Part shown: positions 7,764 through 18,601 of the stretch, in pieces
Layout: every line of letters starts with the position of its first letter
Position numbering within the stretch: the stretch's first letter is position 1
Assembly: GCF_000014965.1 (NCBI RefSeq)
Contig: NC_008554.1
Coordinates: 1 to 64,000 of the forward strand
Length of the DNA stretch: 64,000 nt
From: Syntrophobacter fumaroxidans MPOB
Lineage (GTDB): Bacteria > Desulfobacterota > Syntrophobacteria > Syntrophobacterales > Syntrophobacteraceae
Direction of reading: 5' to 3'
Position numbers and translations under genes: made by a program
Notes under the pieces: generated by a model
Told to the model about the DNA's origin: nothing
The model's input: only the letters and a program-made list of their open reading frames with translations
Database searches by the model: none

Positions 7764-9227
7764 TCAGGGTTCATGCTGTTCGAAGCAGTCCTTGCGGACC
7801 TGCTCCTCGAACGTTACCGAATAGTCGCCGTTGAAACAGGCAAGGCAATAGGGATGATCGTCAACGGACGCTCCCGCCCCTTCCAGCAGTCCCTCGATGC
7901 TCAAATACTTCAGGGAATCCAGGCCGATAAAGCTGCGGATTTCATCCACCGTATGGCTGGCGGCGATGAGTTCGCCCTTGGTCGAAAAATCGATCCCGTA
8001 CGGGCATGGATGCCGGTGCGGAGGGCAGCTCACCAGCATGTGCACTTCCTTGGCCCCGGCCTGGCGCAGGGCCTTGATTCGAGTCCTGGTCGTCGTGCCC
8101 CGGATGATCGAATCTTCCACCAGGATCAGCCGTTTCTGCCGGAGCAGCTCCCGCACCGGGTTGAGCTTGATCCTGACCCCGAAGTCCCGCATGGCCTGGC
8201 TGGGTTGGATGAATGTGCGCCCGACGTAATGGTTCCTGATCATCCCCATTTCCAGGGGAATCCGTGAAGCTTCCGCAAAGCCCAGGGCGGCATAGTTCCC
8301 CGAATCGGGAAAGGGCATGACCAGGTCGGCGGTAAGCGAGCCGTTTTCCCGCGCCATGATATGCCCCAGCCGCTTGCGGAACATGTAGACGTTCTGTTCA
8401 AAAACACTGCTGTCGGGCCGTGCGAAATAGATGAACTCGAAAATGCAGTGCGCGGGCCTCACCTTCGGAAACGGATGCAACGACCGGAACCCCTTGTCAT
8501 CGATGATGAGCACCTCGCCGGGGTCCAGGTCGCGAATGTAGGTGGCCTCGATAAGATCCAGGGCGCAGGTTTCGGAGGCGAGCACATAGCTTCCATTCAG
8601 CTTGCCCAGGCAAAGCGGGCGAAATCCCCGTGGGTCCCGGATGCCGATGAGCCTGTTCCTCGTGCACATCACCAGGGAGTAGGCCCCCCGGATCTGGGTC
8701 AGGGCGGCCACGAGCGCTTCCTCGAGACCGTAGATCAGATTCCTGGCCAGGAGGTGCATCACGATTTCGGTGTCCATCGTGGTCTGAAAGATCGCGCCCT
8801 GGGTTTCCAGTTCCCGGCGTAACTGGACGGCGTTGACCAGGTTCCCGTTATGCGCGATGGCGTAGTATTCGCCGCCGTGAAACATGAGAAAGGGCTGGGC
8901 GTTGGCGAGCAGGGAGGAGCCGGTCGTCGAGTACCGTACATGACCGATGGACAGGTGGCCTTTCAGGGATTTGAGCCGGTCTTCGTTGAACACGTCGTTG
9001 ACCAGCCCCATGTGCTTGTATTCCTTGATTTGGCACCCGTCCCCCACCGCGATCCCCGCGCTTTCCTGGCCGCGGTGCTGCAGGGCGTACAGGCCGAAAT
9101 AGGTCAGCTTGGCCGCGTCCGGATTGCCGAAAACTCCGAAAACTCCGCATTCTTCCTTCCTGCTCGGAATAAAGGGCGAAAGAGGAGGTTTCGATACGTG
9201 GCCAATGAGGCGATCGTAGCGGTTCAT
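7764..9227 (-). CDS. purF: Amidophosphoribosyltransferase (PurF)
   Basis: PurF makes 5-phosphoribosylamine from PRPP and glutamine, the first committed step of purine synthesis. The 487-residue product has a short propeptide ending at Cys27 (EECGVFGVFG), which would become the N-terminal glutamine nucleophile. It then has the Ntn glutaminase domain (HNGNLVNA) and the PRTase domain with the PRPP loop LVEDSIIRGTT. Cysteines in HCIFEF, PCPYGID and YCLACFNGDY match the Bacillus-type enzyme, which carries a [4Fe-4S] cluster sensitive to oxygen. Start 9227 has GTGGAG upstream; the longer open frame to 9278 is not needed. The gene lies 136 bases after carB. Confidence 0.95.
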   Translation of the reverse strand: MNRYDRLIGHVSKPPLSPFIPSRKEECGVFGVFGNPDAAKLTYFGLYALQHRGQESAGIAVGDGCQIKEYKHMGLVNDVFNEDRLKSLKGHLSIGHVRYSTTGSSLLANAQPFLMFHGGEYYAIAHNGNLVNAVQLRRELETQGAIFQTTMDTEIVMHLLARNLIYGLEEALVAALTQIRGAYSLVMCTRNRLIGIRDPRGFRPLCLGKLNGSYVLASETCALDLIEATYIRDLDPGEVLIIDDKGFRSLHPFPKVRPAHCIFEFIYFARPDSSVFEQNVYMFRKRLGHIMARENGSLTADLVMPFPDSGNYAALGFAEASRIPLEMGMIRNHYVGRTFIQPSQAMRDFGVRIKLNPVRELLRQKRLILVEDSIIRGTTTRTRIKALRQAGAKEVHMLVSCPPHRHPCPYGIDFSTKGELIAASHTVDEIRSFIGLDSLKYLSIEGLLEGAGASVDDHPYCLACFNGDYSVTFEEQVRKDCFEQHEP

Positions 9228-9363
9228 GGCCGTTCTCCACTCAAGCGCAGCCCGGCGCCGAAGCGCTCCCGCCGACATCCGGCGCCCTCAGCGGCGTTTC
9301 CGGGAAGCCGCGGGAATGCGGGCCGCTTCCCCGATTGTTCCGACCGTCCTGTCACGGTGATCA

Positions 9364-12300
9364 TCACTGCCTTCTCGACCGCTCCCGGTGGTGATACTCC
9401 TGAAGCGTTCTCACATCCCAGTCGCCGCGCTGCAGCTCGCTCACCGCTTCCGCCATCGCCTTTGCGCCGGCGATCGTGGTGGCGTAGGGAATGTTGTAGA
9501 TGAGTGTCGTTCGTCTTATTTCGTACGAATCCGAAGTGGTTTTCTTGCCCATGCTGGTGTTGACCACCAGCTGGACTTCGCCGTTCTTGATGCGATCCAC
9601 GACGTGAGGCCGTCCCTCTTTTAGCTTGAACACCGGTCTGGTTCGTATCCCGTTCCCGTTCAGGAAATCGGCCGTTCCCGCGGTGGCGATCAGCTGGAAT
9701 CCCATTTCGCCGAATTTGCGCGCCACGGACAGCACTTTCGGCTTGTCCGCATCGTGCACGCTGATAAACACGGTGCCCGATGTCGGAAGCTCGTATCCCA
9801 CCGCCGCCTGTGCTTTGGCGAAGGCAATGCCGAAAGTGCTCCCGATTCCCATCACCTCGCCGGTCGATTTCATTTCGGGGCCGAGCAGAACGTCGACGTT
9901 CGGGAATCGCGAAAAGGGGAATACCGCTTCCTTGACGGAGATGTGTTCGGGTTCCACTTCCGTGTCAAATCCCAGTTCTTTCAATGACTTTCCCAGCATA
10001 ACCCTGGTGGCCAGCTTTGCCAAGGGAAATCCAATGGCTTTGCTGACGAATGGAATGGTCCGCGAGGCGCGCGGGTTGACTTCGAGGATGAAAATCTCCC
10101 CGTTCTGCAGAGCGAACTGGATGTTCATCAGCCCGACGACCCCCAGTTCCTTCGCCAGCAGCCTGGTCTGCCGCCTGATCTCTTCCTGGATGCTTCGGGA
10201 GATGCTCATGGGCGGCAGAACGCAGGCACTGTCTCCCGAATGGATTCCGGCCTGCTCGATATGCTCCATGATTCCGCCCACCACGGTCACCGTGCCGTCG
10301 CTGATGGCGTCCACATCGATCTCGACGGCATCCTCGAGGAACTGGTCGATCAGGATGGGGTGCCCCGGTGATACGTGCACCGCGGTCTTCATGAAACTCT
10401 CCAGCATTGCCGCGTCGAAGACGATTTCCATGGCCCTGCCGCCCAATACGTAAGACGGCCTCACCACCACCGGATAGCCGATCCGCCCGGCCGCCTCGGC
10501 GGCCTCCCGCAAGGTGAACGCGGTGGCGTTGCGGGGTTGCTTGAGACCCAGTTTCTGCAACAGTTTCTGGAACCGCTTGCGGTCTTCGGCGCGATCGATG
10601 GCGTCGGGGGATGTACCGAGAATCCTGGCCCCGGCCTTTTCAAGGGGGACCGACAAGTTCAGGGGGGTCTGCCCTCCGAACTGCACGATCACCCCTTTGG
10701 GCTTCTCGGTATCGAGGATGTGGAGCACGTCCTCGCGGGTCAGCGGTTCGAAATAAAGCTTGTCCGAAGTGTCGTAGTCGGTGGAGACGGTTTCCGGGTT
10801 GGAATTGACCATGATGGACTCATGGTCCTCCTCGCGCAGGGAAAAAGAAGCGTGGACACAACAGTAGTCGAATTCGATGCCCTGTCCGATCCGATTGGGT
10901 CCGCCCCCGAGGATCACGACCTTCGGACGCCCGGTAGGCCGGGCTTCGTCTTCGGTTTCGTAGGTCGAATAATAGTACGGAGTGTAGGCTTCGAATTCCG
11001 CCGCGCAGGTGTCCACCAGCTTGTAGACCGGCTTTATGCCGTGTTTGATCCGAAGCTGACGGACGGTTTCCTCGTCCGAGCCGCTCAATTGGGCCAGCCG
11101 CACGTCGGAAAAGCCCCACGACTTCGCGTAACGAACCCGCTCGGGATCGTCCAGGAAACCGGAGCGGTCCGCGTCGCCCCGGATTTCGTCCTCGAGCAGC
11201 AGCACCTGCCGGATGTGGTGGAGAAACCAGGGGTCGATGAAAGTCAGCGCGTGCAGCTCTTCGATGGGCATGCCCAGCTTCAGGGCTTCCCCGATCTGAA
11301 AAAGGCGCATGGAATTGGGTCGGCGAAGCTTCTGCCTCAGACGCTCCATGTATTCGCGGTCCGCGTTCGCCGGCGGGTCGACGAATCCGAAGCGACCGAT
11401 CTCCAGGGACCGGACGGCTTTGTGGAGCGCTTCCTTGAAGGTTCTGCCGATGGCCATCGTCTCGCCCACGGACTTCATCGAAGTGGAAAGGAAATCCTCC
11501 GTCCTGGGAAACTTTTCAAACGTGAACCGGGGCACTTTCACCACGCAGTAATCGATGGTGGGCTCGAACGAAGCCCTGGTCTCCCGGGTGATGTCGTTGG
11601 CGATCTCGTCCAGGGAATACCCCACGGCCAGCTTGGCGGCGATCTTGGCAATGGGAAACCCCGTCGCCTTGGATGCGAGGGCCGATGACCGGGAGACCCG
11701 GGGGTTCATCTCTATGACGACCATCTCCCCGTCGGCGGGGTTGATGGCGAACTGGACGTTGGACCCCCCCGTCTCCACGCCGATTTCCCGCAGAATCGCA
11801 ATCGAGGCGTCCCTCAGCAATTGATATTCCCGGTCGGTCAGGGTCTGGGCCGGAGCCACCGTGATCGAATCCCCCGTATGGACGCCCATGGCGTCCATGT
11901 TCTCGATGGAGCAGATGATGACCACATTGTCCATGCAGTCGCGCATGACCTCGAGCTCGAATTCCTTCCAGCCGAGCACCGACTCCTCGAGCATGACGGT
12001 GTGAATGAAACTGGCATCCAGCCCGCTCTGGGCCAGTTCCTTCAATTCTTCCCGGTTGTAGGCCACGCCGCCCCCCGTGCCGCCCAGCGTGAAAGAAGGC
12101 CGCACGATGATCGGGAAACCGATCTCCCGGGCAATGGATTCCACTTCCGACATGGAACGCGCAATGCCGCTGGCCGGAACGCGCAGCCCGATCCGCTTCA
12201 TGGCATCGCGGAACAATTCCCGGTCTTCGGCTTTCTTGATGACTTCAACACTCGCTCCGATGAGAGCCACGCCGAAACGTTCGAGCACACCCGTTTCGGC

Positions 12301-12606
12301 CACGCGCACCGCCACGTTCAGGGCCGTCTGCCCGCCCAGGGTGGGCAGCAGCGCGTCGGGACGCTCCCGCTCGATCACCTTCGCCACCGCTTCGGGCGTG
12401 ATCGGCTCGATATAGGTGCGGTCGGCCGTTTCCGGATCGGTCATTATTGTTGCGGGGTTGCTGTTGATCAGGACAATCTCGTACCCTTCCTCGCGCAATG
12501 CCTTGCAGGCCTGGGTCCCGGAGTAGTCGAACTCGCACGCCTGGCTGATGATGATGGGGCCGGATCCGATGATCAATATCTTTCGTATGTCGGTTCTCTT
12601 GGGCAT
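9364..12606 (-). CDS. carB: Carbamoyl-phosphate synthase large subunit
   Basis: CarB forms carbamoyl phosphate from bicarbonate, ammonia (delivered from CarA) and two ATP, feeding pyrimidines and arginine. The 1080-residue length is full. The two homologous ATP-grasp halves are evident: the first starts [20 protein letters not shown], and the second contains [20 protein letters not shown]. The C-terminal allosteric MGS-like domain is present (about residues 935-1080). The start is supported by the family N-terminus [17 protein letters not shown]. It is separated from carA by an unusual 470-base gap holding a hairpin and a repeat element, so the two may not be tightly coupled. Confidence 0.97.
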   Translation of the reverse strand: MPKRTDIRKILIIGSGPIIISQACEFDYSGTQACKALREEGYEIVLINSNPATIMTDPETADRTYIEPITPEAVAKVIERERPDALLPTLGGQTALNVAVRVAETGVLERFGVALIGASVEVIKKAEDRELFRDAMKRIGLRVPASGIARSMSEVESIAREIGFPIIVRPSFTLGGTGGGVAYNREELKELAQSGLDASFIHTVMLEESVLGWKEFELEVMRDCMDNVVIICSIENMDAMGVHTGDSITVAPAQTLTDREYQLLRDASIAILREIGVETGGSNVQFAINPADGEMVVIEMNPRVSRSSALASKATGFPIAKIAAKLAVGYSLDEIANDITRETRASFEPTIDYCVVKVPRFTFEKFPRTEDFLSTSMKSVGETMAIGRTFKEALHKAVRSLEIGRFGFVDPPANADREYMERLRQKLRRPNSMRLFQIGEALKLGMPIEELHALTFIDPWFLHHIRQVLLLEDEIRGDADRSGFLDDPERVRYAKSWGFSDVRLAQLSGSDEETVRQLRIKHGIKPVYKLVDTCAAEFEAYTPYYYSTYETEDEARPTGRPKVVILGGGPNRIGQGIEFDYCCVHASFSLREEDHESIMVNSNPETVSTDYDTSDKLYFEPLTREDVLHILDTEKPKGVIVQFGGQTPLNLSVPLEKAGARILGTSPDAIDRAEDRKRFQKLLQKLGLKQPRNATAFTLREAAEAAGRIGYPVVVRPSYVLGGRAMEIVFDAAMLESFMKTAVHVSPGHPILIDQFLEDAVEIDVDAISDGTVTVVGGIMEHIEQAGIHSGDSACVLPPMSISRSIQEEIRRQTRLLAKELGVVGLMNIQFALQNGEIFILEVNPRASRTIPFVSKAIGFPLAKLATRVMLGKSLKELGFDTEVEPEHISVKEAVFPFSRFPNVDVLLGPEMKSTGEVMGIGSTFGIAFAKAQAAVGYELPTSGTVFISVHDADKPKVLSVARKFGEMGFQLIATAGTADFLNGNGIRTRPVFKLKEGRPHVVDRIKNGEVQLVVNTSMGKKTTSDSYEIRRTTLIYNIPYATTIAGAKAMAEAVSELQRGDWDVRTLQEYHHRERSRRQ

Positions 12607-12626
12607 GACCTCCCGTTCCCTTTCAG

Positions 12627-12780
12627 ATCAGGTTGCGTTTATGTCCGTGGTTTTGGGCGGGAGGACATGGAAACCTCCCCTTCTACATCAGACCCACACA
12701 TCGGTCCGTACAAGGGGGGTATCCCCGCCCGCCTCACCTTCAACCGGGCAGGTTTTGCGTGCGCTTGAACGCAACCTGAT
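12627..12780 (-). repeat. Dispersed multi-hairpin repeat (copy E), MITE-like
   Basis: This 154-bp copy is the only one lying on the minus strand. Its ends are a perfect 13-bp inverted repeat, ATCAGGTTGCGTT (12627-12639) and AACGCAACCTGAT (12768-12780). Inside, on the minus strand, it shows the family core: an ACCTGCCCGGTTGAAGGT hairpin, a GGCGGGGATACCCC segment and ACCGATGTG. It has no coding capacity. Confidence 0.8.
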
Positions 12781-13041
12781 ATCACATCACCAATGTGGGC
12801 CGGATCGCGTCCGAAGAAACCGCACGCCGGATTCCACGATATCTATACAAATACCGTGCCGAGGTCGGCCGGGCCGTCCCCGGAATGTCGCCGCAATTGT
12901 TCGGACTAACAGGACGGGTTGCCCTGTAAGCCGCTCTAATGAAGCGATCGCGCGGAACGCACGCAGTTCTCGGTCTGAACTCAAAGATGTCCGTTGTCAT
13001 TTTCGGTCAATCCGTCACCAGTCGTGGATGCCTGAAGTCAA

Positions 13042-13063
13042 GGGGTTTGCGCGGAAAAACCCC
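13042..13063 (-). terminator. Terminator-like hairpin after carA
   Basis: GGGGTTT (13042-13048) pairs perfectly with AAACCCC (13057-13063) around eight bases, starting 14 bases past the carA stop. On the minus strand it is followed by TTGACTT rather than a T-run, so it may only partly terminate. Confidence 0.5.
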
Positions 13064-13076
13064 GAAGCGGCGATCC

Positions 13077-14252
13077 TCAGCGGCCTCTGGGTGCCGATGC
13101 GCCGTGCCCGCGTTCGGGTCCTTGCATGAGTCGAACAAAACGGTCGAACAGGTAGGAAGCGTCATGAGGCCCGGGCGACGCTTCGGGGTGATACTGAACG
13201 CTGAATGCCGGGATTTCCAGGTGTTCCATGCCCTCCAGGGTGTTGTCGTTGAGGTTCACGTGCGTGAGCTTGACCGGGACGTTTCCGAGCGAATCGATGT
13301 CCACGCAGTAGCCGTGATTTTGAGAAGTGATCTCGACCTTGCCCGTCGTGACGTCTTTGACCGGTTGATTGCCGCCGCGGTGGCCGAATTTCAATTTGAA
13401 GGTCCGTCCCCCGAGGGCCAGGCCCATCATCTGGTGACCCAGGCAGATGCCGAAGACCGGCTTTTCTCCCAGAAGACTCCGAACCGTTTCGATGACGTAG
13501 CCGACGGCCGAGGGGTCCCCGGGACCGTTGGACAAAAAAACGCCGTCCGGTTTGCAGGCGGCGATTTCCCGCGCGGAAACGTGTGCCGGAAACACCATGA
13601 CCTGGCACCCCGACGCTTCCAGCTTGCGCAGGATGTTGTACTTCACGCCGCAGTCGATGGCGGCCACCCTCAGCTCCGGCCGGTTTTCCGGCCATTTCGG
13701 CTCCAGGGTGCCGGGTTTTACGCCCGTGCGCCAGAGGTAGGGCTTCGAGCAGGTGACCGTTTTGACCAGGTCGATTCCGTTCAGCCCCGGGTACGCCTGC
13801 ACCTCTTCCATCAGTTCCTTCACGTTGTCGGTGTCCGTGGCGATGATCCCGCGCATGGCCCCACCCATGCGAATGTGTCGCGTCAAGGCCCGAGTGTCGA
13901 TGCCTTCTATCCCGATCTTATTGTATTCGTTGAGAAAATCGGCAAGGCTTCGATTGCTCCTCCAGTTGCTCGGAAATTCCTGGTACTCCTTTACGATGAA
14001 AGCCTCGACCTGGACGGCGGCGGATTCCATGTCCTCGTCGTTGATCCCGTACGCGCCGGTCAAGGGATAGGTCATCGTCACCATCTGACCCTTGTAGGAG
14101 GGATCGGTGAGCACTTCCTGGTAGCCGGTCATGCTGGTGTTGAAAACCACCTCGCCCAGCGCTCTTCCGCCGCCGGCAAAAGCGTAGCCTCGAAACACGG
14201 TGCCGTCCTCAAGCAGCAGCAGGGCACTGTTTCTTTTCCATGGAGATGTCAT
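13077..14252 (-). CDS. carA: Carbamoyl-phosphate synthase small (glutaminase) subunit
   Basis: CarA hydrolyses glutamine and channels ammonia to CarB. The 391-residue product has the N-terminal CPSase domain (LEDGTVFRGYAF, EVVFNTSMTGYQEVLTDPSY) and a class I glutamine amidotransferase domain. Its catalytic Cys is in FGICLGHQ, and the His/Glu pair is in QYHPEASPGPHD. Length is normal (about 380). Start 14252 matches the family N-terminus. A weak promoter candidate on the minus strand is TTGCAG (14587-14592), 16 bases, GATAAT (14565-14570), which would give a long leader of about 300 bases. Confidence 0.96.
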   Translation of the reverse strand: MTSPWKRNSALLLLEDGTVFRGYAFAGGGRALGEVVFNTSMTGYQEVLTDPSYKGQMVTMTYPLTGAYGINDEDMESAAVQVEAFIVKEYQEFPSNWRSNRSLADFLNEYNKIGIEGIDTRALTRHIRMGGAMRGIIATDTDNVKELMEEVQAYPGLNGIDLVKTVTCSKPYLWRTGVKPGTLEPKWPENRPELRVAAIDCGVKYNILRKLEASGCQVMVFPAHVSAREIAACKPDGVFLSNGPGDPSAVGYVIETVRSLLGEKPVFGICLGHQMMGLALGGRTFKLKFGHRGGNQPVKDVTTGKVEITSQNHGYCVDIDSLGNVPVKLTHVNLNDNTLEGMEHLEIPAFSVQYHPEASPGPHDASYLFDRFVRLMQGPERGHGASAPRGR

Positions 14253-14822
14253 GAATTTTCCTCGATGTCGCCGTTTCCACGCGGCCCGAGCCCCTTTTTC
14301 GGCTGCCCGGGCAAGGACCCGCGAGATGTTCGAGCAACCGGGACCCCTTCGGGGACAAAGGCCGAGAGGTTAGGGCGGATGTTGAATACCGGTCCGGGAC
14401 GAGCGCAAACCGGAGTCTCCCTCATTTTCCCGGCAAACCCCATCCGCAAACCGATCGCCGATGCGTTCCCGCCGTGTCGGCCAGGTCGCCCCAAGCGGTA
14501 CTAAACCGATCAATTTTAACGATAAATCGACGGATGGCAACCACCATCTGCCGTTCAAGCCTGCATTATCGTCATTTGTCCAATTACTGCAAGTCACAGC
14601 CGGACAAACGGATGCGACGCGACATGCCTTGCGAATCGCAGATGCCCGGGGCATGGTCACGGCCGGCCGGGGAGGCGGGACGGCCGATCCGCGGGGCGCG
14701 GCCGGCGGGACACTCAATGCGCGCATGCCCCAGGCCCGATCCTGGTTGTTGCCGTTGCACGCATGATCCCGACCGAGCGCCCCCCGGCGCCCGGGCCCGC
14801 CTGATTCCGGTCGTGAGGGGTC
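14253..14822. other. Gene-free region between kdsB and carA
   Basis: No convincing gene in 570 bases. The AT-richer part at about 14505-14595 contains the carA promoter candidate noted with that gene. The rest is GC-rich, and its open frames look like shadows. Confidence 0.4.
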
Positions 14823-15575
14823 CTAGGCGCCGACTGCGTCCTGCGCGAGCACGGGGACGACTGCTTCGAGATCCTCTGGGGTGTCGACTCCGCGGGTGTC
14901 GACGGGGGACAGGGCGACCCGGATCCCGTAGCCGTGTTCCAGGGCGCGCAGTTGTTCCAGCTTTTCCAGTCCTTCCAGCCTCCCGGGAGGAAGGCGGGAG
15001 AAGGTCTGCAGAAAGGAGGCGCTGTAGGCGTAAAACCCCAGGTGTTTCAAGAACGCGGGAGCATCGGCGGCTCCGTCGCGGACAAAGGGGATCGGAGCGC
15101 GCGAAAAGTAGAGCGCCCGCAGGCCGCGGTCCAGGACGACCTTGACCACGTTGGGGTTGTTGTAGTCCTGAAGGGATTCCGAGGGAAAGGCGAGCGTGGC
15201 CATGGGACAGTGCCGGTCACATTGCAGCGCCTCGACCAGGGCCTCGATCATGCGGTGATTGACGAGCGGTTCGTCTCCCTGGATATTCACCACGATGTCC
15301 GCGCCGTCGAGCTCCAACAGGCGGGCGGCTTCAGCCAGTCGGTCCGTTCCGCTGGCGTGATCCGCACGGGTGAGCAGGGCCTCGCCGCCAAAGCCCGCCA
15401 CCGCGGCGGCGATGCGCGCGTCGTCGGTCGCCACGATCAGCCGGTCCAGGCATCCGGCCCGAGCCGAACGTTCGTAGACGTGCCGGATCATCGGCTTGCC
15501 GAGAATATCGACCAAAGGTTTTCCCGGAAACCGGCTGGATTGGTATCTCGCCGGGATGATACCCACAATGCGCAT
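14823..15575 (-). CDS. kdsB: CMP-KDO synthetase (3-deoxy-manno-octulosonate cytidylyltransferase)
   Basis: KdsB activates KDO with CTP for attachment to lipid A, so this is a Gram-negative envelope gene. The 250-residue product has the nucleotidyltransferase N-terminus (IIPARYQSSRFPGKPL), the ATDD motif, NIQGDEPL and the C-terminal VDTRGVDTPEDLE. Length is typical. Start 15575 was chosen over an upstream frame extension because GGAGGCG precedes it and it matches the family start MRIVGIIPARY. kdsD lies further along the same strand at 6663-7742. The gene diverges from glnE. Confidence 0.94.
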   Translation of the reverse strand: MRIVGIIPARYQSSRFPGKPLVDILGKPMIRHVYERSARAGCLDRLIVATDDARIAAAVAGFGGEALLTRADHASGTDRLAEAARLLELDGADIVVNIQGDEPLVNHRMIEALVEALQCDRHCPMATLAFPSESLQDYNNPNVVKVVLDRGLRALYFSRAPIPFVRDGAADAPAFLKHLGFYAYSASFLQTFSRLPPGRLEGLEKLEQLRALEHGYGIRVALSPVDTRGVDTPEDLEAVVPVLAQDAVGA

Positions 15576-15807
15576 GAATTTCGCCTCCAGGCCGATTGCC
15601 CCGCGCCGGGGCGGAGCCGTGAGCCCGCCGGACGTTCCTTTCGATCCCTTCCCCATTGCGGGGGAACCGCCGGATGAGTGGGAGCTCCCTCCGCCGGCCG
15701 CCGATCTTTTTGCGAAACATATACTATGATAAGGTAAAAAATGCTATCCAGGGTTCTTTTGGTCGCCTGTATGGACAGTTATTCACAGAGAAAAGGTCTC
15801 CGCGCGA

Positions 15808-18558
15808 ATGGATGAATTCGAACGCATCAGGCAGTCTTCACAGTACTTGACCATACTGTTGCGCACACGGCCCGACTTTGCCGACTGGCTGCGGCTCCGC
15901 AAACACCTCTACCGGCGCTACCCTTTGACCGGCCTGTACAGCGATCTGCGGCAGACGACCCGCGATGCGCACTCCTTCGTCGAGCTTGCCGAGCGGTTTC
16001 GAGAGTTCAAGCAACGTCACTTCCTGCGTATCGGGGGCAGGGACCTGCTGGGACTCTCCGACCTTGCCGAGACCACGTCGCAGTTGAGCGACCTGGCCGG
16101 TGTGTCTTTGCAGGTGGGGCTCGAAGTCCTGTCCGATCATCCGGAGTGGTGGGCCGGAGCGGGGGAGGTCGAGCGATGGCCCGAGGTCAGGGAGGCGTAT
16201 GAAACCGTGGTCATGGGGCTGGGCAAGCTCGGCGGGCAGGAGCTCAACTACGTTTCGGACGTGGATCTGATTTTTCTGAGCCACCCGAGGAATGGAGATC
16301 CCATTCCGTCGCACGCCGCTTCGATGCTCCTCGACAGGCTCTGCCATTGGCTCTCCCGCCTCATGGGAGACCGCGTGAAAGGCGATCGCGTTTTCGTCGT
16401 CGACGTGCGGTTGAGGCCTCAGGGCAAGGATGGCCTCCTGATTCCGTCGCTGGATGCCGCTGCCGAGCATTATCTCCTTCACGGGCGCCCCTGGGAGCGG
16501 CAGATGCTGCTCAAGGCGCGACCCGTGGCCGGTGGAAGATCATCGGGAATGTCGTTTCTCCAGCAGATCAGGCCCTTCGTTTTCAGGCGCTTCCTGGACT
16601 TCCAGGCCCTGGACGAGCTGCGGTCCATGCGCGACCGCATTCTCGCCGAGGCGCTGCAACTGGGGAAAGGCGCCCGGCAATACAACGTGAAACTGGGAAT
16701 CGGGGGGATACGGGAAATCGAGTTCCTGGTGCAGTCCCTGCAGCTCATCTACGGCGGCCGCTATCCCGAGCTGGACGAACCCAATACCCTGCGGTGCCTC
16801 CAGGTCCTGAACGAGCTGAGCCTGCTGCCCGCGCAAACCGTGGAGGAGCTTCGGGAGGCCTACGTCTTTCTGCGGCGGGTGGAGCACTGGGTGCAACTGG
16901 ATCAGAATCGTCAGACGCAGAAACTGCCGCAGTCGGAGGAAGCCATGGCCAGACTCGCTTCGGCGCTCGGTCTGGGCGGCAGCGAGAAGGCTTTCAACGA
17001 CAAGCTTCGAACGTGCGCCGAAATCGTTCACGGTCATTTCATGGGGCTTTTCCATGCTCCCGCGGGGGACACCGCGCCCGCGGGACGGAACGCCGACGAA
17101 CGCGACGCCCGGCACGAGGCCGAAGACGATGGCTCCGGCCCCGTCAACGGGGACTCCATGCATCGTCTCCTGGGAATGCTCCAGGATTTTCCGCCGGGCG
17201 TGCGCCAGACCGTTCTCGACGTCGTCAAGCGCTATCCCCTGGTTCGGAGCAGGGAGCTTTCCGAGAAAGTCCTGCTTCGGACGGAGCGCTATTTCAGCCA
17301 GGTCTCCAGGCGGCCCGGTCTGAAACAGATTTTCAACGCTTCTGGGCCGTGGCTGCAGGGATTGTGTGAAGGGATCGCCCGAACCGAAATGCTGGCCGAT
17401 CTGCTGGCCCATCATCCCGGGCTTGCGGAAGGCATCGCGCTCGGGGAGGAGCGCTGTCCCGATTCGAAATCCTGGGCCGAGGCCGCTTCGCGGCTCCTCG
17501 AAACCGTCACCGGGTACGAGGAGGGGCTGGAATGGATTCGTCGCTTGAAAAATGAGCGCACCGTGACCCTGGCTTTGGCGGACCTGCGCGGAGATTTCGG
17601 CCCGGCGGCCCTGGAGCGGCAGTTGAGCGATCTTGCCGACTTCGTCGCTCGGTACACTTACGAGCACATCAAGGCGAGCCTGGGCCTGGCTCCCGACCTG
17701 CCGCTCGCCGTGCTGGGACTCGGCCGGCTGGGCAGCCGGGAGATGAGCTACCTCTCCGACATGGACCTGGTTTTCGTCTACCAGCCGAGACCCGGGGAGC
17801 TTGAAGACCAGGTGCCCGGCGACGTCGTGCGACTGATCCAACGATTCATGCGGATGCTGAGCACGCCCCTTCAGGACGGTCCCGGGTATGCGGTGGACGC
17901 CCGGTTGCGTCCCACCGGATCGTACGGTCCGCTCATCGTCACGCAGAACTCGTGGCTCGAATACTATTCGGAACAGGCCGACCTGTGGGAGCTCCAGGCG
18001 CTTCTGCGCCTGCGCCAGATCGCCGGAGACCGCCAGCTCGGCCTCTGGCTCGAAGACAAGGCACTGGAAATCTGCTATCGTGAAAACAGGCCCGAGGATG
18101 TATGGCGGAGACTGTGTCACCTCCGGGGGCGCATGCAGCGCGAGCGCAGCGACGAGAAGGCCGATCGCCTCGACCTGAAGCTCGGAGCGGGCGGGCTCGT
18201 GGACCTCGAATTTCTCATCCAGGGCAACCTCCTGGTCAAAGGCTACGACAACCCGCTCATCCGCGTACGGTCGGTGCGCGCGGCGATTCAGGATTTCCTC
18301 GAGGAAATCACGGAGTCCGCGGGCCACAGCCGGGAGATTCGCGCCGCATTCGAGGCCATCCGGGCGCTGGACCACCGGTTGCGGCTGCACCTCAACCAGA
18401 GCGGGGCGAAAATCACCCCGGAGCAGTTCGAGGGGCTCAAGGGGCTCGGGCTCTGGCCTCCCGCCCACGTGGGCACCACCATCGAGACCTGGGAGGATAT
18501 CCTCAAATACAGGCGGATCATCAGGGCGGCCCTGCAGGAATTCTGCCCCGATCTGTAA
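15808..18558 (+). CDS. glnE: Bifunctional glutamine synthetase adenylyltransferase/deadenylase
   Basis: GlnE adjusts glutamine synthetase activity by adding or removing AMP according to PII status. The 916-residue protein has two nucleotidyltransferase domains, each with the G-G...D-x-D signature. The N-terminal deadenylase domain has LGGQELNYVSDVD (Asp151, Asp153), and the C-terminal adenylyltransferase domain has LGSREMSYLSDMD (Asp651, Asp653). Helical regulatory segments follow each domain. It is slightly shorter than the enterobacterial protein (about 945). ATG 15808 is preceded by AAAAGG. A single TTATTCACA nonamer lies upstream at 15779-15787. The glutamine synthetase gene is not in the window. 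Confidence 0.96.
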   Translation: MDEFERIRQSSQYLTILLRTRPDFADWLRLRKHLYRRYPLTGLYSDLRQTTRDAHSFVELAERFREFKQRHFLRIGGRDLLGLSDLAETTSQLSDLAGVSLQVGLEVLSDHPEWWAGAGEVERWPEVREAYETVVMGLGKLGGQELNYVSDVDLIFLSHPRNGDPIPSHAASMLLDRLCHWLSRLMGDRVKGDRVFVVDVRLRPQGKDGLLIPSLDAAAEHYLLHGRPWERQMLLKARPVAGGRSSGMSFLQQIRPFVFRRFLDFQALDELRSMRDRILAEALQLGKGARQYNVKLGIGGIREIEFLVQSLQLIYGGRYPELDEPNTLRCLQVLNELSLLPAQTVEELREAYVFLRRVEHWVQLDQNRQTQKLPQSEEAMARLASALGLGGSEKAFNDKLRTCAEIVHGHFMGLFHAPAGDTAPAGRNADERDARHEAEDDGSGPVNGDSMHRLLGMLQDFPPGVRQTVLDVVKRYPLVRSRELSEKVLLRTERYFSQVSRRPGLKQIFNASGPWLQGLCEGIARTEMLADLLAHHPGLAEGIALGEERCPDSKSWAEAASRLLETVTGYEEGLEWIRRLKNERTVTLALADLRGDFGPAALERQLSDLADFVARYTYEHIKASLGLAPDLPLAVLGLGRLGSREMSYLSDMDLVFVYQPRPGELEDQVPGDVVRLIQRFMRMLSTPLQDGPGYAVDARLRPTGSYGPLIVTQNSWLEYYSEQADLWELQALLRLRQIAGDRQLGLWLEDKALEICYRENRPEDVWRRLCHLRGRMQRERSDEKADRLDLKLGAGGLVDLEFLIQGNLLVKGYDNPLIRVRSVRAAIQDFLEEITESAGHSREIRAAFEAIRALDHRLRLHLNQSGAKITPEQFEGLKGLGLWPPAHVGTTIETWEDILKYRRIIRAALQEFCPDL

Positions 18559-18601
18559 CAGGAGGGCGCGAACGGCCGTCGGAATAGCCCTTATACCGAG
18601 G

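Larger units (their letters stand above)
12607..13076. other. carA-carB intergenic region with hairpin and repeat element
   Basis: The 470 bases between carA and carB hold a terminator-like hairpin (13042-13063) just past carA and a complete dispersed repeat (12627-12780) just before carB. The stretch in between (12783-13040) shows no gene or recognisable site. Confidence 0.6.

Noticed and set aside
15779-15787. TTATTCACA, a match to a DnaA box upstream of glnE
   Set aside because: Single copy; no cluster or AT-rich unwinding region beside it, so not called an origin.
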